Shown in pieces: positions 1-6,622 of a stretch of DNA of 9,093 nucleotides (positions are counted from its first letter, which is position 1; each line of letters opens with the position of its first letter). The notes under the pieces were generated by a model. The model made no database searches. It was given only the letters and a program-made list of their open reading frames with translations, and was not told where the DNA came from. A program made the translations under genes and the position numbers. This DNA is from Desulfobacteraceae bacterium (lineage in GTDB: Bacteria > Desulfobacterota > Desulfobacteria > Desulfobacterales > Desulfosarcinaceae): the NCBI GenBank assembly GCA_027031325.1, contig JALVRI010000493.1, positions 1 to 9,093 on the forward strand. The letters are read 5' to 3'.

Positions 1-2
1 GC

Positions 3-179
3 ACTGAAGAGCTTGAACTGCACATAAGGGCTGCCCTTAACGTCGGCTGCGAACCGTTTCAGGTGGCCGAGTCCATTTTTCAGACCTTCACCTACGCCGG
101 CATACCGACTGTGAACCAGGCCCTGAAAGTTTTGCGCCGGGTACTGGAAGAAAAAGGGCTATGGCCATTGGAACGGTGA
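3..179 (+). CDS. Carboxymuconolactone decarboxylase family protein, 3' end only
   Basis: The open frame enters from the left edge (first full codon at 3) and ends at TGA 177-179, giving 58 residues of a C-terminus. It reads TEELELHIRAALNVGCEP and then a helix-rich stretch with TYAGIPTVNQALKVLRRVL. This matches the C-terminal half of the AhpD/carboxymuconolactone decarboxylase fold, where an LHIRAALN-type helix is followed by a 'YAG-P...A' helix. Family members are either gamma-carboxymuconolactone decarboxylases or peroxidase-like CxxC proteins. The part that would carry a catalytic CxxH pair lies outside the window, so the activity cannot be decided; the one cysteine visible (in NVGCEP) is isolated. 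The gene precedes gcdA on the same strand with a 125-base gap, so co-transcription is possible but not shown. The family call is fairly sure, the reaction is not. Confidence 0.8.
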   Translation, partial: TEELELHIRAALNVGCEPFQVAESIFQTFTYAGIPTVNQALKVLRRVLEEKGLWPLER

Positions 180-188
180 TGATATATA

Positions 189-244
189 GTGAGCCAATGT
201 TGCCGGCGGGAAAGGTTTTATTGGGATGCCCGCTTGTGAGCCAA
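189..244 (+). repeat. 9-bp direct repeat upstream of gcdA
   Basis: GTGAGCCAA occurs at 189-197 and again at 236-244, 47 bases apart start to start, in the short gap before gcdA. Between the copies lies a weak GCGGG/CCCGC hairpin with a long loop. The pair could be a regulator-binding site or chance. No convincing -35/-10 pair was found in this gap. Confidence 0.3.
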
Positions 245-304
245 ATTAACAGGCTGCCAAAGCAGGGTTGAGTAAAAGAAAGAACATCCTGGAAGGGGGA
301 GAAG

Positions 305-2038
305 ATGAGACCCTATTTTGAAAAGATGACCGAATTCGGTCGGCCGCTTTCAGAGGGCCAGCGCAGGAGCACCGAAGAAAACATTGCCAAGATCAAAGAA
401 GTGGAAGCCGATGTCGCCGCTGCGGTCGAGAAGGTTAAAAAGGCGGGATTCCCGGAAGAAAAGATCAACGCCCGGGGCCAGATGACCGTTTTCCAGCGGC
501 TGCGTTACCTGGTTGACCCGGGAACCTGGTGCCCCCTGCACACGCTGTTCAACCCCGAAGACAACGTCGAGGGAACCACCAACGTTATCGACGGCTTGGC
601 AAAAATTTCAGGAAAATGGGCGGTCGTTATCGGTTTCGACAACAAGGTCCTGGCCGGTGCCTGGCTTCCCGGCCAGTATGAAAACATTTTGCGGGTGACC
701 GATCTTTCCAAGCGTCTCAACATTCCCCTGGTATGGCTGGTCAACTGTTCAGGGGTCAAACTGACCGAGCAGGAGAAATTCTATGCCAACCGCCGTGGCG
801 GCGGAACCACTTTTTTCCGGCATGCCGAACTGGAACAGATGGGTATCCCCATCCTGGCGGCGATTTACGGAACCAATCCCGCCGGAGGCGGTTATCAAGG
901 CATAAGCCCCACCATTTTGTTTGCCCACAAAGATTGTAATATCGCGGTGGGAGGCGGGGGGATTCTCAGCGGGATGTCTCCCAAGGGATATTTCGATGAA
1001 GAAGGTGCAGAGCAGCTTATCGCCGCCGCCAAGCAGTACAAGGTGAAACCCCCGGGATCGGTAAGCATTCACTACGATGAAACCGGATTTTTCCGCTACG
1101 TTTATGAAAACGAGACCGATGTCCTGGACGGACTCAAGGAATACATGCGCGACATGCCGGCTTACAACCCCAAATTTTTCCGGGTAGCAAATCCCAAGGA
1201 GCCGCGGTTTCCAGCCGATGATCTCTACCGCTTGATTCCCTTTAACCAGAAACAGATGTACGATTTTGACGAGGTTCTGGCCCGCCTGGTGGACAACAGT
1301 GAGCACATGGAATTCAAGCCGGGTTACGGTCCGGAGGTTTACACCGGCCTTGTGAAAATCGACGGTTTTCTGGTGGGAATAATCGGCAACCGCCAGGGGT
1401 GGCTGGGGGAAGATTATCCCGAGTATGCGGATTACCCGGGCATAGGCGGCAAGCTTTACCGGCAAGGGTTGATCAAGATGAACGAGTTTGTCACCCTTTG
1501 CGGACGTGACCGGGTCCCCATTATTTGGTTCCAGGATACAACCGGTATCGACGTGGGGGACTTGGCGGAAAAAGCCGAGTTGCTGGGCCTTGGCCAGGCG
1601 TTGATCTACTCGATCCAGCAGACGGACGTGCCCATGATGCTGGTGGTTTTGCGCAAGGGAACCGCCGCTGCTCATTACATAATGGGAGGACCGACCGCCA
1701 ACCGGCACAACGCCTTCACCCTGGGAACTCCCACCACCGAAATCTACGTCATGCACGGGGAAACAGCCGCTGCGGCCAGCTTCTCCCGGAGGCTGGTCAA
1801 GGAAAAAGACGCCGGTCGTGACTTAAAACCGGTCATTGAAAAGATGAACAAGATGGTCAAGGAGTACTACGATTATTCGAGGCCGATTTATTGTGCCAAG
1901 AAAGGGCTGGTGGACGAGGTGGCCAACATGGGAGACATACGCAAGTATATGAAGGCCTTTGCCGGGGCCGCCTACCAGAATCCCAGGTCGATCTGCCCCC
2001 ACCATCAAATGCTCACCCCCCGCGTTATCAAGGGCTGA
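305..2038 (+). CDS. gcdA: Glutaconyl-CoA decarboxylase alpha subunit (biotin-dependent carboxyltransferase)
   Basis: The 577-residue product is a crotonase-superfamily carboxyltransferase. The alpha subunit moves CO2 from glutaconyl-CoA onto the biotin carrier of a membrane decarboxylase, giving crotonyl-CoA; decarboxylation of carboxybiotin by the beta subunit then pumps Na+. The length is close to the roughly 587 residues of the Acidaminococcus alpha subunit, and an N-terminal helical segment (about 1-60) precedes two carboxyltransferase halves (about 85-300 and 340-560). Glycine-rich CoA/oxyanion motifs are seen at NPAGGGYQG (191-199), VGGGGILSG (215-223), GNRQGWLG (361-368) and KGTAAAHYIMGGPTANRHN (451-469). 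The long N-terminus and the NPAGGGYQG signature favour GcdA over PccB/AccD-type subunits. The ATG is preceded by GGAAGGGGGA (291-300), a good ribosome site. No beta, gamma or delta subunit gene is adjacent, so the partners must be elsewhere or upstream. Methylmalonyl- or glutaryl-specific relatives remain possible. Confidence 0.93.
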   Translation: MRPYFEKMTEFGRPLSEGQRRSTEENIAKIKEVEADVAAAVEKVKKAGFPEEKINARGQMTVFQRLRYLVDPGTWCPLHTLFNPEDNVEGTTNVIDGLAKISGKWAVVIGFDNKVLAGAWLPGQYENILRVTDLSKRLNIPLVWLVNCSGVKLTEQEKFYANRRGGGTTFFRHAELEQMGIPILAAIYGTNPAGGGYQGISPTILFAHKDCNIAVGGGGILSGMSPKGYFDEEGAEQLIAAAKQYKVKPPGSVSIHYDETGFFRYVYENETDVLDGLKEYMRDMPAYNPKFFRVANPKEPRFPADDLYRLIPFNQKQMYDFDEVLARLVDNSEHMEFKPGYGPEVYTGLVKIDGFLVGIIGNRQGWLGEDYPEYADYPGIGGKLYRQGLIKMNEFVTLCGRDRVPIIWFQDTTGIDVGDLAEKAELLGLGQALIYSIQQTDVPMMLVVLRKGTAAAHYIMGGPTANRHNAFTLGTPTTEIYVMHGETAAAASFSRRLVKEKDAGRDLKPVIEKMNKMVKEYYDYSRPIYCAKKGLVDEVANMGDIRKYMKAFAGAAYQNPRSICPHHQMLTPRVIKG

Positions 2039-2046
2039 CCAAAAGA

Positions 2047-2080
2047 CAGGCAGCCGGTGGTTCTTGCTGCCGGCTGCCTG
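2047..2080 (+). terminator. Strong hairpin in the convergent gap, likely 3' processing or termination signal
   Basis: CAGGCAGCCGG (2047-2057) pairs perfectly with CCGGCTGCCTG (2070-2080), an 11-bp GC-rich stem starting 8 bases after the gcdA stop. In the plus-strand RNA the stem can continue inward by G-U pairs to a 4-base loop; in the minus-strand RNA those positions become A-C mismatches. No T run follows on the plus strand, but on the minus strand the stem is followed by TCTTTT. It may therefore stabilise the gcdA 3' end and stop leftward transcripts from the repeat-protein gene. Confidence 0.6.
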
Positions 2081-2334
2081 CAAGGTCGCTGATCAATCCC
2101 CCCGGCCGGGTCTGAGGGGTCACCCAAGGACTAGGCCTGCCCTCCGCCTCACATCTTCGGCAAACTCGCAAGCTGCAAAATTCGGGTTTATTACCAATAA
2201 ACTGCGCTTTTTCGTCGGATTTTGCCTCAACTGCAGCAATAGCAGAATTATCTGGAGAAATCTCACCATAAATCGGTTCCAGCCTTTATATCAGCAGTCT
2301 GTGGCTGTCATCACCGTCAAAAGATTGAGAATGA
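2081..2334. other. Gene-poor convergent gap with palindromes and a 49-codon ORF; possible dispersed repeat
   Basis: The gap between the gcdA stop and the stop of the leftward repeat-protein gene holds no gene of recognisable family. It contains a perfect palindrome CCCGGCCGGG (2101-2110) and a 7-bp hairpin GTTTATT-acc-AATAAAC (2186-2202). On the minus strand an ORF runs from ATG 2269-2267 to TGA 2122-2120 (49 residues, ending CEFAEDVRRRAGLVLG) with only a weak ribosome site. The C-terminal part of that reading frame resembles short hypothetical proteins often predicted in intergenic repeats; this is an impression from memory, not a search result. I do not call it a gene. Confidence 0.35.
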
Positions 2335-3360
2335 TCATGTGGTTTGGGGAATTTTGAAGACCACGATCCGGTTGTTGCGCTGACAGACCGTAACCCGGAT
2401 GGCCAGACTCCCGATCCCGCCGCAGTCCGGGCAGGGATAGTTGTCAGGGTGGGATTTGGGCGCCGGCGGAGATCTCCAGTCCGGCGGCTCCGGAGCAGAT
2501 CCCCTGCAGTGGGGACAAACCTGATGGGTGAACCTTGTTTTTACCTGCCAGCAGGCTGAGCGGATATGTTCGAAAATATTGTCAAGCAGGTCTGGCTCCA
2601 TGTACTGCATGTTTTGCCTGCTCATTGCAAGCAGGACCCGCTGGCCAAGCAAGCTAGGAGGAATTTTGCAAAAAGCCGCCGCCTTGAGAGTGTAAAATCT
2701 GACCTTGGTGATAAATTTCAGCAACTCCTCAACCATACCCCTGGAGGCCAACTGCTCGAGATGACAGTTCAAAGCATGGAGGGCCTTACGCTGCCAAACA
2801 CGACTTTCAGAACTGCTGGGGAGGCAGTTGGCAAGCTCGGCCAGCAGGATATAGTCCTTGAGTTGGTTGGCCACGCTCCAACGCAACTCGAGGTCAAATG
2901 AATTTAAAGCGATTTTGCGCATTGCCTCCCGGTCACCCAACTTGCGGGCAGCTTCAAGACGGATATGATCCTGAGCCGCCAGCCGGGCGATCTTTTTCAG
3001 GAGACCGGGGCGGCTTATATGCTTGATACCGGATTTGCCCAGTTCGATATCCCAGCATTCCAAAACAAGGCGACAGATAAGATCCTGATCGCCGACCGCC
3101 ATGGCGGATGAAAGGCGAATCTGTTCGTCTGTGGCAAGTCGGGCCAACCGCTGCAACAGCTTGTGGTCTTTGAGCTTTAAGCCGACCAACAAGAGAATGT
3201 GGTCGTCCTTGCTGGTTGCTGCGATTTTGCGTAGGCTGGCCTCCCGCTTGATCCTGCCGACGGCAGCCAGCCGGATGTTGGGATCCGGGTGCCGCCAGTT
3301 GGGAACAAGCTTGTCTATTACTGAATGCGCAAGGGGCGCGAGATGACGAAGGTAAGCCAC
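2335..3360 (-). CDS. HEAT-like 26-residue repeat protein with C-terminal paired CxxCxG motifs
   Basis: I do not recognise this 341-residue protein by name. Residues 26-177 form six units in exact 26-residue register, with units starting at I29, I55, I81, L107, I133 and L159. The pattern is D-x-x-[IL]-R-L-x-x-A, then a hydrophobic-Asp turn and L-x-x-[IL]-A, like a short HEAT/armadillo helical hairpin. Residues 178-275 are more helical sequence. The C-terminus carries CPHCRG (282-287) and CPDCGG (310-315), two CxxCxG half-sites as in the DnaJ zinc domain, enough for one four-cysteine zinc site; a basic/hydrophobic strand follows. No signal peptide or membrane segment is visible, so it is probably a cytoplasmic scaffold or adaptor. 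The frame opens with GTG (3360-3358) after an in-frame TGA, with only an A-rich, poor ribosome site, so the start is uncertain. It is convergent with gcdA and divergent from the ACT gene. Confidence 0.75.
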   Translation of the reverse strand: MAYLRHLAPLAHSVIDKLVPNWRHPDPNIRLAAVGRIKREASLRKIAATSKDDHILLLVGLKLKDHKLLQRLARLATDEQIRLSSAMAVGDQDLICRLVLECWDIELGKSGIKHISRPGLLKKIARLAAQDHIRLEAARKLGDREAMRKIALNSFDLELRWSVANQLKDYILLAELANCLPSSSESRVWQRKALHALNCHLEQLASRGMVEELLKFITKVRFYTLKAAAFCKIPPSLLGQRVLLAMSRQNMQYMEPDLLDNIFEHIRSACWQVKTRFTHQVCPHCRGSAPEPPDWRSPPAPKSHPDNYPCPDCGGIGSLAIRVTVCQRNNRIVVFKIPQTT

Positions 3361-3505
3361 CTTTTCGCTTTTTCAGGATCTTGAACCAGGCAAGGTCCCT
3401 CTCCAAAGAGCAACCAACATCCTGGAGAAAAGTTCCTCAATCAAACCTTGTCGAGATTATGGCGGTGATCTGAAATCGCCTTTTCCCTTGACAGAGGGAT
3501 TATTT

Positions 3506-3535
3506 TTGCCGACAGTAAAAGCGTAACTGTATTAT
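3506..3535 (+). promoter_or_regulatory. Possible sigma-70 promoter of the ACT-domain gene
   Basis: In the gap between divergent genes, TTGCCG (3506-3511) and TATTAT (3530-3535) are separated by 18 bases, an acceptable -35/-10 arrangement that would give an approximately 85-base leader. A perfect TTGACA also occurs at 3488-3493 but has no -10 box at the right distance. A GTAAA/TTTAC inverted pair (3515-3519, 3537-3541) brackets the -10 and could be an operator half-site pair. Confidence 0.3.
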
Positions 3536-3627
3536 GTTTACACCATCTTAACCGGTGACTCAACCCTTTCCGGGCGTGCTGCAAGTTTAGGCTTGGCGCT
3601 GCCCACAATCCCGGAGCAGGAGGCATC

Positions 3628-4068
3628 ATGAAACTCAAGCAGATCGTAATTTCCATCGAGAATGCACCAGGCCGGTTGTACGAAGTAACCAATGCCCTTG
3701 GAAATGCCGGTATCAACCTCAGGGCACTCAACCTGGTGGATACCGGTGCCTTCGGCCAGTTGCGTCTTCTTGTTTCCGACGTCAGCAAGGCCCGGCGGAT
3801 CCTGATGGAGATGCAAATTCCAGCCCAGGTGAACGAAGTTATCGCGGTGGAGATCGAGGACAAGCCGGGCCGACTGGCTTCGGTGCTCAAACCCCTCAAG
3901 GATGCAAATATCCATGTGCTGTTCATGTATGCCTATTTCCGGCAGGCAGCCGACAAGGCGGTGATGATTTTCAGGTTCAGTGACAACGACAGGGCCATCG
4001 AGACCCTCAAAGCCGAGGGGGTTACGATATACGACGCCGAAAAGTTCGGCATATTAGAAAACCAGTAA
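3628..4068 (+). CDS. Tandem ACT-domain protein
   Basis: The 146-residue product is two ACT domains and little else. The first (about 3-65) has VISIENAPGRLYEVTNAL followed by the loop AGINLRALNL; the second (about 71-138) has VIAVEIEDKPGRLASVL followed by ANIHVLFMY. Both show the 'xPGRL' turn and beta-alpha-beta-beta-alpha-beta pattern of ACT domains, which bind amino acids or other small ligands at domain interfaces. Stand-alone tandem ACT proteins of this size are common in Desulfobacterota and archaea, often next to a phenylacetate-CoA ligase gene; none is present here. The start is well supported by AGGAGG (3618-3623) four bases before ATG. No catalytic domain is fused, so it is a probable regulatory or ligand-sensing protein, with the ligand unknown. 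The fold is certain, the role is not. Confidence 0.9.
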   Translation: MKLKQIVISIENAPGRLYEVTNALGNAGINLRALNLVDTGAFGQLRLLVSDVSKARRILMEMQIPAQVNEVIAVEIEDKPGRLASVLKPLKDANIHVLFMYAYFRQAADKAVMIFRFSDNDRAIETLKAEGVTIYDAEKFGILENQ

Positions 4069-4195
4069 CCGAAGCCCGTTTTGGCAGTTTTTCCCATTTC
4101 CTGTTCGGGTCGCCGCATAATGTCCGGCCGAAGTTGAAGAGACGGCAGCCAGTGGTGCAAGAAGCGATCCGCCATGAGAGCCCTTTGTCATCTGT

Positions 4196-6469
4196 ATGAC
4201 TGAAAAAGCGACCATTGATCTTCCGACCGAATGCGGTATTCCCAGCGAGCGGTATCGCACGTTCATCGAAGACGTGGCCGATGGTTTTTTCGAAACCGAT
4301 CTCAAGGGTAATTTCCTTTTCTTCAATAACGCCCTGTGCCGGATACTGGGATACCCCCGCAAGGATCTTCAAAACCGTAACTATCGGGATTTCATGGACG
4401 ATGTCAATGCCGACATCGCCAACAAAAGCTTTAATCAGGTATACCGAACCGGACGCAAGATGACCGGGATTATCTGGCGTATCATCCGCCAGGACGGCCA
4501 ACAACGCATCCTTGAGATTTCGGCCGGCCTGATCCGGGACCAGGATGGACGCAAAGCAGGCTTCAGGGGCATTGCCCGGGATATTACCGAGCCCTACACC
4601 TACCAGGAGAAGTTGGAGGCCTCAGAGCAGCGCTACCGCGCCTTTCTCGAGTTCCTGCCCGATCCGGTATTTGTTTTCAATCTGGACAATACGGTCAGTT
4701 ACCTCAATCCCGCTTTCGAAAAAACCTTCGGATGGAAGCTTTCGGAAGTAGAAGGCAAGCGGATTCCGTTTGTACCCGAGTCAGAAATTGAAAAAACCCG
4801 TCGTGGTATCAAACGTCTTTTACGGGATAAGGTGATCCATAATTTCGAAACCCGCCGCCTGACCAAAGACGGTCGCTTACTTGATATCATTATCGACGGA
4901 GCAGTATTTTACGATATCCGCAATCAGCCTGCCGGTCAGGTTATAACCTTGCGGGATGTAACCCGCAGCAAGCGCGACCAGCGAATCAACAATGCTCTTT
5001 TCCGGATTTCTCAAGCCCTCCACCGGTTTAGGCATCTTTATGATTTGCTCGACTACGTAGCCAAGGAAATCCAGGACCTGATGGGGGTGGGAGGGGCATC
5101 CGTCATCCTGATAGACGAAGAGAAAAAGGAGTTCTTCTTTCCCGTGGCGGCCTTTGAAGACAAGGAGGCAGGCCGAAAATTCCGTGAAATACGCTTTCCA
5201 CTGGAAAAGGGTGTTGCCGGCCAGGTTTATCGCACCGGTAAACCCCTCATGGTTAAGGACTACCAGTCCAGTCCCTATGCTTTCCAGCTGGTTGACCGCC
5301 AAACCGCTTACCATACCCGCAACATGCTTGATGTCCCCCTGCGTATCAAGGACAGGATGATCGGTGTCCTATGTGCCGTCAACAAAAAGGATGGTGAATT
5401 CAACGATCAGGACGTTGAATTGTTGACGACCATAGCCGGAGTCGTTGCCTTGCCGATAGAAAATGCGCGAATCAACTCGGCTCTGAAGCGTTCGTACGAA
5501 CGGGTAAGGGAACTTAACCGGGCCAAGGACAAAGTTATTCATCACCTTTCCCATGAATTGAAGACACCCCTTGCGGTCCTTTCAGCTTCTATCGAATTGT
5601 TGGAAAAGAGGATAGGCGGCCGGGAAAAGGAAGGCTTGCGGAAAGTCTTTGCCAGGATTCATCGCAGCCTCGATCGCTTGCTCGAAATGCAGTATGAGAT
5701 CGAAGACATTCTCAGGGAAAGGGATTACCGGACCCGCGATATGTTGCATATGTTGCTGGATACATGCCGGGACTTGCTGGAAACGCTGATAGAACAAGGC
5801 GTTGATTCAGGCAAGGCGGCCGAGACGATCGGCAAACGGATCGAGGAATTATTCGGCCCCCGTTTGGCCGAACCGGTCATAATCGACCTTGGCCGCTTTG
5901 TGCGAAACCGCATCGAGGCCCTTGGACGGCACCTTGAGCGCAGGCGTGTCAAGCTTGAAACCGATTTGCCCGCAAGGGCATTTGTTAGGATACCCGAGGA
6001 GGTGATAACGAAGATTTTCGACGGCCTGCTGCGCAATGCGGTGGAAAATACTCCTGATGAAGGTCTGGTGGAAGTGCGCCTGAAGCAATTCAATGGTAAA
6101 GTCAGTCTCGAGGTCAGAGATTACGGCATAGGGATGACGGAAGAAAAACAGCGGCTGCTTTTCGGCGGCTATTTTACGGCCTACGAGACAATGTCATACT
6201 CATCAAAGGCGCGTTTCGATTTCAACGCCGGTGGACGCGGATTCGATCTTTTGCGGATGAAGATTTTTTCGGAACTCTACGGGTTCAGGATAGAGATAGA
6301 TTCTACCCGGTGTAAATTTTTACCGTCAGACACCGATGTGTGCCCGGGCATAATAAACAATTGCCTGCACTGCGAAACACCTGAGGACTGTTACCGTTCC
6401 GGCGGCACAATGGTACGGGTTACCTTCAAGGCTGCCGCTGAAGATGTCCGGGGCGGGCAAGAACGATAG
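4196..6469 (+). CDS. Soluble PAS-PAS-GAF sensor histidine kinase with C-terminal cysteine cluster
   Basis: The 757-residue protein has no membrane segment, so it senses a cytoplasmic signal. In order: PAS (about 18-132, ending GIARDITEP), PAS (about 143-258, ending ITLRDVTRSK), GAF (about 265-425, with GVAGQVYRTGKP and VLCAVNKKDG), a short coiled coil, then HisKA with H-box LSHELKTPLAVL (phospho-acceptor H453; E454 and T457 give the usual ExxT phosphatase motif). The ATPase domain has N-box LLRNAVEN (N614), G1 DYGIGM (642-647) and G2 GGRGFDLL (679-686). About 160 residues separate H453 from the N-box, longer than in typical HisKA kinases, implying a helical insert near 510-560. Residues 706-732 add five cysteines (C706, C716, C723, C726, C732) just before the last ATPase strand. 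ATG 4196 is the first start after an in-frame stop; its ribosome site is weak. A CATAAT box at 4116-4121 could be a -10 but lacks a clear -35. Confidence 0.93.
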   Translation: MTEKATIDLPTECGIPSERYRTFIEDVADGFFETDLKGNFLFFNNALCRILGYPRKDLQNRNYRDFMDDVNADIANKSFNQVYRTGRKMTGIIWRIIRQDGQQRILEISAGLIRDQDGRKAGFRGIARDITEPYTYQEKLEASEQRYRAFLEFLPDPVFVFNLDNTVSYLNPAFEKTFGWKLSEVEGKRIPFVPESEIEKTRRGIKRLLRDKVIHNFETRRLTKDGRLLDIIIDGAVFYDIRNQPAGQVITLRDVTRSKRDQRINNALFRISQALHRFRHLYDLLDYVAKEIQDLMGVGGASVILIDEEKKEFFFPVAAFEDKEAGRKFREIRFPLEKGVAGQVYRTGKPLMVKDYQSSPYAFQLVDRQTAYHTRNMLDVPLRIKDRMIGVLCAVNKKDGEFNDQDVELLTTIAGVVALPIENARINSALKRSYERVRELNRAKDKVIHHLSHELKTPLAVLSASIELLEKRIGGREKEGLRKVFARIHRSLDRLLEMQYEIEDILRERDYRTRDMLHMLLDTCRDLLETLIEQGVDSGKAAETIGKRIEELFGPRLAEPVIIDLGRFVRNRIEALGRHLERRRVKLETDLPARAFVRIPEEVITKIFDGLLRNAVENTPDEGLVEVRLKQFNGKVSLEVRDYGIGMTEEKQRLLFGGYFTAYETMSYSSKARFDFNAGGRGFDLLRMKIFSELYGFRIEIDSTRCKFLPSDTDVCPGIINNCLHCETPEDCYRSGGTMVRVTFKAAAEDVRGGQER

Positions 6470-6485
6470 ACGCAAAAATTGTTTC

Positions 6486-6505
6486 AGCCGGGCGGACGGC
6501 TTTTT
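6486..6505 (+). terminator. Short intrinsic terminator or attenuator after the first kinase gene
   Basis: AGCCG (6486-6490) and CGGCT (6497-6501) form a 5-bp GC-rich stem with a 6-base loop, followed directly by T at 6502-6505. It begins 17 bases after the stop of the first kinase gene. The stem is short, so partial read-through into the second kinase is likely. Confidence 0.5.
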
Positions 6506-6529
6506 AGGGGCAAGATGTCCTGATCCAAA

Positions 6530-6588
6530 AAGGCCGGAGGCCTTGGAGCATTTGAAGGCAAACCAGTAGATGCATTTTGTTGGCATCT
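6530..6588 (+). repeat. Two successive hairpins in the inter-kinase leader
   Basis: AAGGCC-gga-GGCCTT (6530-6544) and AGATGC-N9-GCATCT (6568-6573 with 6583-6588) are perfect 6-bp stems. Neither is followed by a T run, so they are not classical terminators. They sit between the terminator-like hairpin at 6486 and the second kinase start, and could shape mRNA processing or translation. Confidence 0.4.
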
Positions 6589-6613
6589 GCAGCATACGTA
6601 AAGTAAGATGGGT

Positions 6614-6618
6614 AGAGG
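6614..6618 (+). promoter_or_regulatory. Ribosome binding site deciding the second kinase start
   Basis: AGAGG lies four bases before ATG 6623. The competing in-frame starts at 6608 and 6632 lack any purine-rich site at a workable distance, so 6623 is preferred. Confidence 0.45.
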
Positions 6619-6622
6619 TGGC

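Noticed and set aside
749..1756. 335-codon open frame on the minus strand inside gcdA
   Set aside because: It is antisense to a clearly conserved gene; its composition follows from the codon bias of gcdA and the product resembles no family.
1959..2357. 132-codon plus-strand frame across the gcdA end and the convergent gap
   Set aside because: It overlaps the conserved gcdA C-terminus in another frame, has no ribosome site and gives low-complexity proline/arginine-rich sequence.
3496..3509. GG-N10-GC resembling a sigma-54 promoter before the ACT gene
   Set aside because: Only the GG, GC and TTGC elements match; the TGGCAC block is absent, so the match is too weak to call.
3441..3926. Minus-strand open frames covering the ACT gene
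   Set aside because: They are shadows of the tandem ACT protein, whose fold and ribosome site are clear.
4074..4092. Possible terminator after the ACT gene (GCC/GGC stem plus T run)
   Set aside because: The stem is only three base pairs, too weak for an intrinsic terminator.
4022..4504. 160-codon minus-strand frame over the start of the large kinase
   Set aside because: It is antisense to the first PAS domain and has no family likeness.
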